Shown: piece after piece, positions 49,157 to 54,413 of the stretch
Layout: the number at the start of each line of letters is the position of its first letter
How positions within the stretch are numbered: position 1 is the stretch's first letter
NCBI GenBank assembly: GCA_958419945.1
Contig: CATZIC010000002.1
Span: 1-54,413 of the forward strand
From: an uncultured Clostridia bacterium
GTDB lineage: Bacteria > Bacillota > Clostridia > Christensenellales > Borkfalkiaceae
Length of the DNA: 54,413 nucleotides
Direction of reading: 5' to 3'
Notes under the pieces: model-generated
Told to the model about the DNA's origin: nothing
What the model saw: only the letters and a program-made list of their open reading frames with translations
Database searches by the model: none
Translations under genes and position numbers: made by a program

Positions 49157-52141
49157 TTACACGTTGTTTTCGGGATTGTCGTAATCGTAAGGCTTTTCTT
49201 CAGAAGTTTCTTCGGTCGCTTCTGCGGAATCCTCAGAAGTTTCTTCTGTAGTTTCCTTGTTAGCCTCTTCTGCTTGAGCCTCGGAAGCCTTTTGCGCACG
49301 TTTTGCCTTGTTGGCGTTGATTATAGCCTGCGCTTTTTCACGGCTGTCTCTGTTGTAGTAGTTAGAGGAAGCAACTTCGACTTTCTTATTCTTCTTAACG
49401 AGAAGTCTTATAACCACTACGGCAAGGACAACTACGAGTACTGCCGCAATAACGATAGAGGTTACTTGAAGCCCCCAGTTGGCGGTTTCGGGATTTTGCT
49501 CTTCGGTAGAAGAGGAGGAATCGTCAGTAGTAGTATCGTCGTCTGTTTTTGTGGTTTCGTCAATCTTATCGGGAGCGTGAATTGCTTCGTAAGAAGCGAT
49601 AATGCTTGAACCGTTTACGTACTTGGTGTAAGCAACCGTCGGTTCATAGGTGCGTTCGTAGGTAACTTCGTTTCCGTCTGCGTCGGTGTAAGTTACGGTA
49701 GAAGGCGCTCTCGTGTAATTCTGAACTTCAAGGTCCTGTTCGCCGGTAACGAAGTCTGCGTCGAGTTTTGCCTTAAGCGCAGTTACGTTAGCGGATTCTG
49801 AAGTAGATACGTTATTGAAAAGTACCGTGCCTTGGCTCTGAACATTGCCGTCTCTCGAACCGTTCCAAAGTTCAACCCTGTAGGTTATTTCTTCGTTTCC
49901 GGTCGTAACAAGGAAGTTTACGGTTACCCATTCGGTGTTTTCGGTGGGACGAGCGGAAGAAGTAATTGCTACTTCAAGGGGCTTATCGGCAACTTTTAAT
50001 ACGCCGAAGTAGGAAAGGGGATCTGCATTTGCAAGATAAACGTAAGCCGTAGCACCGTCTAATACCTTAACCTGAACGGTGATAAGGGTGGTCGTGTTAG
50101 CCGCGAGCGTCATCTGACTGCCGAGATATCCGTAAGAGTTCATTGCGGTGTTCTTAATGATAAGGGGCTGAATGTTGCCTTTCGCAAGTGTCTGAATTGC
50201 GGATTTTTCTTCGTCTGATAAAGCTGCGTAGTTTCCTACGTACTTGCTGGAAACTATACCTGCAGTAACGTTTGCTGCAGAGTAATCCGACTTGTCGCCG
50301 CCGACCATGGTGTGGTTACCGACAACGCCGGTATAACCGCTAACGCCTGCAGCGGGCTTTTCGTTTAAATCATATTTGGTGGAACCGGTTGCGGTGAATG
50401 CGAAGTTTTCTTCTTCATCTTCATCACCTACGGGACCGTTGGGATATTCGTAACCTAACGTAATAGTGGACTTGTAGTCTGCCTGAGAGGATACGATATT
50501 GTATTCTTTTTCGGGTAATTCTCTTTGAGTAAAGCCTGTAAAGAGAGCGTAACCTTTGGTTAAGTGATATTCAGCCGCGTCGAATACGTTGTCGGTGGTG
50601 CCGAGCGTGAATTTGAAACGGATATATCTCGTCGTGCCAAGGTCGTTCTTAACGAATACGCTGACCTTCTTCCAAACGTTTGCATTGTCTTCTGCGGAGT
50701 AAGTGTTGTAATCTGATGCAACGGAAACCGTGCCGTAAACTTCGGAAGCAGAAGCGTCTTTAACTTCTTCTACTTCGATTTTAGCGCCGGGCTGACCGGC
50801 AACTTCAACGTTTACGTTGGTAAGGAAGTTGAATTGTTTGTACTGTCCGTCAGCAATTTCGAAGGTTCCGGACGTCAAGGTGTAGCTTGAGTGTGAATCG
50901 AGTTTGATGAAAGCGGTTTCTGCGGTTTCGCCGTAAGGATTGGTTACACCGTCAATGCCGATTTCGGAAAACTGTTTTAATCCTGCGGTTGCGCCCGTTG
51001 CGTAAGCTTCGGGGTCGTGCTGATAAACTTTGTTGTATTCGCCGGCAAATTCACTTGTGAATGTAGCGGAATCCATTAAATGAGAGTAAACGTATTTAAC
51101 GGTGGTTGCGGTGTTTTCCGCATTTGCAACGTAAGTATTGGCAAATTGGGAAATCTTAAGTGTTTCGGCCGTAGCTTCTTCGCCGTTTGTGTCGAATAAG
51201 TTAAGCTGATTTTCAGCTGCAACGTCTGCGGTTTCCGTTTCGAAGGTTTCTTTATCGAGTTCTTCGTAGTGTATATCGTCAAAGTAAGCAAAACCTTCAA
51301 CGTATTCCGCCTTATAGGTGTCGGAACCAAAGCCGAGACCAACGGTTACCGTAAAGGAGGATTTTGCATAATCGCTTGCTTTAAGATAAATTACGTATTC
51401 AGCCCAAACGCCCTTGGTGTCGATGTTCTTTAAGAGGAAAGGACTTCTGGTAGAAGAAAGGGTGTTGTTTACGGAAATGTAAGCGCCGTACTCTTGATCT
51501 TTCTGGATAGTCTTAAGATCCTTCGTCATAACCCAAACGGAAATCTTGCCGTAGCCGGTAGTGGTCGTAAGGGAAGAAGAGGATACGAACTTCTGTGCAG
51601 TACCTCTTCCCGCAACGCTTGTAACGTTGTGGATCATAAGGATTTTGCTGCCTTTCGTGCAAAGCTTGTCCTCGTTGGGGTTATCCTGGAAGGTTTCTTC
51701 GTTATATTCGTACCTTTCGCCACCGAGACCGTAAGACTGCGGGGTCTTGGGGTTCCAATAATTGTCGCCGTCTTTGGGGAAGCCGTTAGCTTCTGCGATC
51801 TTGTTGTACGCTTCGTCATCCGTGTCGATTATACCGGAGTTTTTCGTGGAAGAAACTGCGGAAGTCGGATAAGAATTGTCGCGATATCTCGTCCAATTTA
51901 TACCCGTGTATACGGGATAGGTAATGTCTTCTTTGGAAGTGCCGAATTCGAAGTCGCCGTTTTTAATCGACTGATAGTCGGTTGCGGTAACGGTCGGTTC
52001 GGTATCGTCTTTCCCGGAAGAAGAGGAACTACTGCCAGAATCACCGCCACATGCTACGCAAAGAGTCATGCAAAGCACCAACGAAAGCGTAGCGATAAGC
52101 GTCAAAGTTTTTTTCAAATTAAACTTTTTGATTTTGTTCAT
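49157..52141 (-). CDS. Large surface lipoprotein with a C-terminal membrane anchor
   Basis: 994 residues, function unknown. The signal peptide ends in LVLCMTLCVAC|GGDSG, a lipobox with the acylated Cys at about 31, followed by a Ser-rich linker. The ectodomain (about 45-880) is beta-rich with Thr, Tyr and Asn. It looks like repeated jelly-roll/CBM-like units, for example IKNGDFEFGTSKEDITYPVY near the start and FAYFDDIHYEEL later. A Thr/Asp/Ser linker leads to a membrane helix VTSIVIAAVLVVVLAVVVIR (about 890-910), a Lys/Arg stop-transfer and an acidic, Glu/Thr-rich tail of about 80 residues. Strong promoter and tandem terminators suggest high expression. I see no catalytic motif. Confidence 0.8.
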   Translation of the reverse strand: MNKIKKFNLKKTLTLIATLSLVLCMTLCVACGGDSGSSSSSSGKDDTEPTVTATDYQSIKNGDFEFGTSKEDITYPVYTGINWTRYRDNSYPTSAVSSTKNSGIIDTDDEAYNKIAEANGFPKDGDNYWNPKTPQSYGLGGERYEYNEETFQDNPNEDKLCTKGSKILMIHNVTSVAGRGTAQKFVSSSSLTTTTGYGKISVWVMTKDLKTIQKDQEYGAYISVNNTLSSTRSPFLLKNIDTKGVWAEYVIYLKASDYAKSSFTVTVGLGFGSDTYKAEYVEGFAYFDDIHYEELDKETFETETADVAAENQLNLFDTNGEEATAETLKISQFANTYVANAENTATTVKYVYSHLMDSATFTSEFAGEYNKVYQHDPEAYATGATAGLKQFSEIGIDGVTNPYGETAETAFIKLDSHSSYTLTSGTFEIADGQYKQFNFLTNVNVEVAGQPGAKIEVEEVKDASASEVYGTVSVASDYNTYSAEDNANVWKKVSVFVKNDLGTTRYIRFKFTLGTTDNVFDAAEYHLTKGYALFTGFTQRELPEKEYNIVSSQADYKSTITLGYEYPNGPVGDEDEEENFAFTATGSTKYDLNEKPAAGVSGYTGVVGNHTMVGGDKSDYSAANVTAGIVSSKYVGNYAALSDEEKSAIQTLAKGNIQPLIIKNTAMNSYGYLGSQMTLAANTTTLITVQVKVLDGATAYVYLANADPLSYFGVLKVADKPLEVAITSSARPTENTEWVTVNFLVTTGNEEITYRVELWNGSRDGNVQSQGTVLFNNVSTSESANVTALKAKLDADFVTGEQDLEVQNYTRAPSTVTYTDADGNEVTYERTYEPTVAYTKYVNGSSIIASYEAIHAPDKIDETTKTDDDTTTDDSSSSTEEQNPETANWGLQVTSIVIAAVLVVVLAVVVIRLLVKKNKKVEVASSNYYNRDSREKAQAIINANKAKRAQKASEAQAEEANKETTEETSEDSAEATEETSEEKPYDYDNPENNV

Positions 52142-52193
52142 ATCTCACCTTTTATATGTCAATTTATATTTTGCCGATTGACTAACATTTAAG

Positions 52194-52222
52194 ATTATAC
52201 AATACTTAAAAACAAAAATCAA
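52194..52222 (-). promoter_or_regulatory. Promoter of the large lipoprotein gene
   Basis: Minus strand: TTGATT (52222-52217), 17-bp spacer, TATAAT (52199-52194), about 53 bp before the ATG; AAGGTGAG serves as ribosome site. Confidence 0.75.
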
Positions 52223-52328
52223 TCTTTTAAGCCGAATAAATAGAAAATATTAGTAAATTTCGCCGCTTAAACCAAAATATTTCCACCAGAAATACAATAT
52301 TTACGGTCGGATTTCACATTATAAGCGT

Positions 52329-52694
52329 ATGGAAGAAAAAAAGAAAACTTGGTTTTTATTGTTAAGCGGCGCTTTGGCGGGCGCTATAAACGGATTTTTC
52401 GGCGGGGGCGGCGGTATGGTAATCGTCCCGCTGCTTATCGCGGCGTGCGGCTTTTTGCGTAAGAACGCACACGCTACCGCCCTTTGCGTTATGTTGCCCG
52501 TCTGCGTAATTTCCGGAATAATTTACGCCGTAAACGGAGACTTCGATTTTAACGTCGTACTGCCTGTAACGATAGGTTTTACTGCGGGCGGAACAATCGG
52601 CGCATTTCTTTTAAGTAAGCTAAACGAAAAATGGATTAAGTACGTTTTCAGCGTTATAATACTTGCCGCTGGAATAAAACTGCTCTTTTTCTGA
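52329..52694 (+). CDS. Half-size TSUP (TauE/SafE) permease, first half
   Basis: 121 residues with four hydrophobic segments. The glycine-rich motif GAINGFFGGGGGMVIVPLLI is the N-terminal half-repeat of the TSUP sulfite/sulfonate exporter family, whose members are normally about 250 residues with two such halves. It is followed by a second half-size gene. The two could form a heterodimer, or each a homodimer. No ribosome site is obvious; the start follows the sequence TATAAGCGT. Substrate unknown. Confidence 0.82.
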   Translation: MEEKKKTWFLLLSGALAGAINGFFGGGGGMVIVPLLIAACGFLRKNAHATALCVMLPVCVISGIIYAVNGDFDFNVVLPVTIGFTAGGTIGAFLLSKLNEKWIKYVFSVIILAAGIKLLFF

Positions 52695-52770
52695 TTTCGT
52701 TATGGGCGACAGCTGATTTTAACGTTTATAAGGATAGTGTTTTTAAGGGGCGTTAAATTGGAGTTTATTA

Positions 52771-52800
52771 AAAAGTCGGCGTATAGGTCGGTTTTTGGCG
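52771..52800 (-). repeat. TATAG dispersed repeat
   Basis: AAAAGTCGGCGTATAGGTCG followed by GTTTTTGGCG. A divergent CGAC-type copy between the two half-size permease genes. Confidence 0.65.
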
Positions 52801-52841
52801 GTTTTCTACGGTTTTAGGGCTTTATTTTTCGCACGCTACAT

Positions 52842-53225
52842 ATGAAAGATTTTATAATTTACCTGGTCTGCGGCTTAGCTTCCGGTGTGCCTGCGGGCAT
52901 GGGAATGGGCGGCGGAACCTTGCTTATACCCATACTTACGATTTTTTGCGACGTAAAACAGCACGTTGCACAGGAAGCAAACCTTATAAGTTTTATACCC
53001 ATGGCGATAATAGCCGTTATTATCCATTTCAAGAACGGTTTCGTAAAAAAGAAGGGGCTTTTGGAACTTATTATTCCCGCTGCGTTGTTTGCCGTAGGCG
53101 CTGGCTTTTTGGCAAAACTCGTCGACGGTTTGGTGCTAAAAAGAATTTTCGGCGGATTTTTGATTTTGACTTCGGTGTTCGCCTTTTTCGCGGATAAGAT
53201 AAAGATTCCGGAAAAAAAGCAATGA
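52842..53225 (+). CDS. Half-size TSUP (TauE/SafE) permease, second half
   Basis: 127 residues, four hydrophobic segments. The glycine motif SGVPAGMGMGGGTLLIPILT corresponds to the same position as in the preceding gene, so it is a paralogous half-unit. A region like AQEANLISFIPMAIIAVIIH follows, where the family has an Asn-containing segment after the glycine motif. The gap between the two halves is 147 bp and carries a TATAG repeat. No good ribosome site is visible. The substrate is unknown; sulfur compounds or organic anions are typical of the family. Confidence 0.82.
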   Translation: MKDFIIYLVCGLASGVPAGMGMGGGTLLIPILTIFCDVKQHVAQEANLISFIPMAIIAVIIHFKNGFVKKKGLLELIIPAALFAVGAGFLAKLVDGLVLKRIFGGFLILTSVFAFFADKIKIPEKKQ

Positions 53226-53538
53226 CAGTTCAATAAAACGCCTGTTTTTCCTTTTTGTCGTAATTTTTGTTGTGCAAATTGCATAAGTTTTTTACGGAAT
53301 AAAATCGACATAATTTTCAATAAAATGATTAAATAATGCGAATTTTTCAAGTAAATTTCTAATACGGCGAATTTTAACCGTTTAAAATTGCCGAAAATAT
53401 AAAAAATTGCACAAATATTTAAATTATTGTGGAAAATCTCGAATTTGAGTGTTATAATTTATGTGGAAATAAATTTTTTGACTATATAATTAACCCAAGA
53501 TAACATAACGCACAAAAGGGTTAAAAGGACGATTTGAA
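53226..53538. other. A/T-rich gap before the Ppx/GppA gene
   Basis: There is no ORF I would support. It ends with a strong extended -10, TGTTATAAT (53450-53458), but only a weak -35. The promoter for the Ppx/GppA gene is probably here, with a leader of about 75 bp. Confidence 0.5.
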
Positions 53539-54413
53539 ATGGAAAAAATAGGTATTATCGATCTCGGATCGAATTCGGCAAGACTTGTCATTGTCGAAAT
53601 GCTCGGGGACGGGCATTACATGGTCATCGACCAGATTAAGGAGAGCGTACGTCTCGGTCAGGACATGGAAAGGGACGGTTTTTTGAAGCCTCAACGCATT
53701 GCCGAAACCATGAAAACTTTAAAGATGTTCCGCAAACTCTGCGACGCTTACGGTATCGAAAGAATCATTGCCGTTGCGACCGCAGCCGTTCGCCGTGCAA
53801 AAAATCAGCGTAGTTTTCTTGACGAAGTTGCCAATAACTGCGGTATAAAGCTCAAGGTTTTATCTGCGGAAGAAGAAGCAATGTACGTTTACCGCGGAAT
53901 TATCAACACTATGGATATTCCCAAAGGGCTTATCGTTGAAGTTTCGGGCGGCGGCACAAAGATTATTTACTACAACAGACGTAATCTTTTAAACTTTGCA
54001 ACCCTTCCTTTCGGCGCTATCACTTTAACCGAACTTTTCGCAAGCGACGGGCTTACGAGCGAGGAACAAGCCGACAAGGTGGAAAAATTCTTCGACCAGC
54101 AACTTCAAGGCATAGATTGGCTTAAAGATATCGACCCCGAAACACAGCTTATTCTCGTCGGCGGCTCCTTCAGAAGCCTCGGCAGAATTAGCAAAATGAT
54201 GCACAAAAGTCCGTATACCATCGTGCATAACTATAGGGTTTCCGCAGATGAGTTCGAAACCATTTACAAAAAGCTTTGCGGAATGGAACTCGATAAAAAG
54301 AAGCGCATAAAAGGTGTTTCTTCCGCACGTGCGGACATACTTCCGTCGGCGCTTGCCGCTGTAAAACCCTTCCTTACTCGGTGCAATTTTAGCGAAATGG
54401 TTATTTCGGGAAG
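53539..54413 (+). CDS. ppx: Ppx/GppA-family phosphatase (exopolyphosphatase), 3' end outside window
   Basis: Reads from the ATG at 53539 (AAAAGGAC site 11 nt upstream) to the window edge, with 291 residues seen. It has the ASKHA-type phosphate-1 motif IGIIDLGSNSARLVIVEM (residues 3-20), the phosphate-2 glycine motif GLIVEVSGGGTKII, and TAAVRRAKNQRSFL near residue 78. The family hydrolyses inorganic polyphosphate or pppGpp; the two activities cannot be told apart here. The reading frame is still open at the edge, so the C-terminal HD-like extension, if any, is not visible. Confidence 0.9.
   Translation, partial: MEKIGIIDLGSNSARLVIVEMLGDGHYMVIDQIKESVRLGQDMERDGFLKPQRIAETMKTLKMFRKLCDAYGIERIIAVATAAVRRAKNQRSFLDEVANNCGIKLKVLSAEEEAMYVYRGIINTMDIPKGLIVEVSGGGTKIIYYNRRNLLNFATLPFGAITLTELFASDGLTSEEQADKVEKFFDQQLQGIDWLKDIDPETQLILVGGSFRSLGRISKMMHKSPYTIVHNYRVSADEFETIYKKLCGMELDKKKRIKGVSSARADILPSALAAVKPFLTRCNFSEMVISG

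Noticed and set aside
1..54413. tRNA, rRNA, CRISPR arrays, transposases, toxin-antitoxin or phage genes
   Set aside because: I looked for direct repeats with regular spacing, cloverleaf-type ends and integrase/transposase motifs and saw none; the 60-residue ribbon-helix-helix protein has no toxin partner.

Overview
The window looks like a chromosomal segment of a low-GC Gram-positive anaerobe of the Clostridia. The evidence is a complete GlgB-GlgC-GlgD-GlgA-GlgP glycogen set with the Firmicute-type GlgC/GlgD pair, the order ftsK-rimO-pgsA-cinA-recA-rny, HPr kinase, a YlbJ-like sporulation membrane protein, RNase Y and RarA. Family or genus cannot be fixed from the sequence. I saw no rRNA, tRNA, CRISPR array, transposase or prophage genes. 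Both edges cut genes: an OGG1-type glycosylase on the left and a Ppx/GppA phosphatase on the right.

Layout. (1) 1-2.6 kb: a DNA-repair island, with an OGG1-type glycosylase facing a two-gene operon (radical SAM repair protein plus DUF4130 partner). The promoter of that operon carries two identical LexA/DinR-like boxes. (2) 2.8-5.4 kb: M24 peptidase, EF-P and an SDR reductase. (3) 5.6-16.2 kb: the glycogen cluster glgB-glgC-glgD-glgA-glgP plus a GH13 hydrolase; glgP is split by a frameshift. (4) 16.2-30.2 kb: tex, acpP, ftsK, rimO, pgsA, cinA, recA, cysK, cysE, rny. (5) 30.2-37.1 kb: a small membrane protein, uvrC, hprK, rsmD, coaD, ylbJ-like, rarA. (6) 37.4-39.9 kb: a polar amino-acid ABC transporter. 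(7) 40.2-47.7 kb: surE, two DHH phosphoesterases, two DUF1624 membrane proteins, an O-antigen-ligase-like protein and plsX, a lipid and envelope neighbourhood. (8) 47.7-54.4 kb: an SPFH protein translationally coupled to a ribbon-helix-helix protein, a 994-residue surface lipoprotein, two half-size TSUP permeases and Ppx/GppA.

The most unusual signal is a dense family of short dispersed repeats of about 28 bp. The core is GGGC-YTATAG-CCC, flanked by GATAAC on one side and ACTTTTT on the other. I find 14 intergenic copies in 54 kb, in both orientations, and five strong matches inside genes; the cysK match equals the consensus at every position. Two intergenic copies sit in an 88-bp composite with a TCATTGCGAGG/GTGGCAATCC repeat, with identical spacing and orientation. 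Inside genes, each orientation is always read in the same frame. This resembles a small, very successful palindromic element that tolerates, or is read as, protein sequence.

Promoters in the window are well defined: TTGACA-like -35, 16-18 bp spacer and often an extended TGn -10, which helps fix several start codons. All functional calls come from reading motifs by eye; no database search was run.
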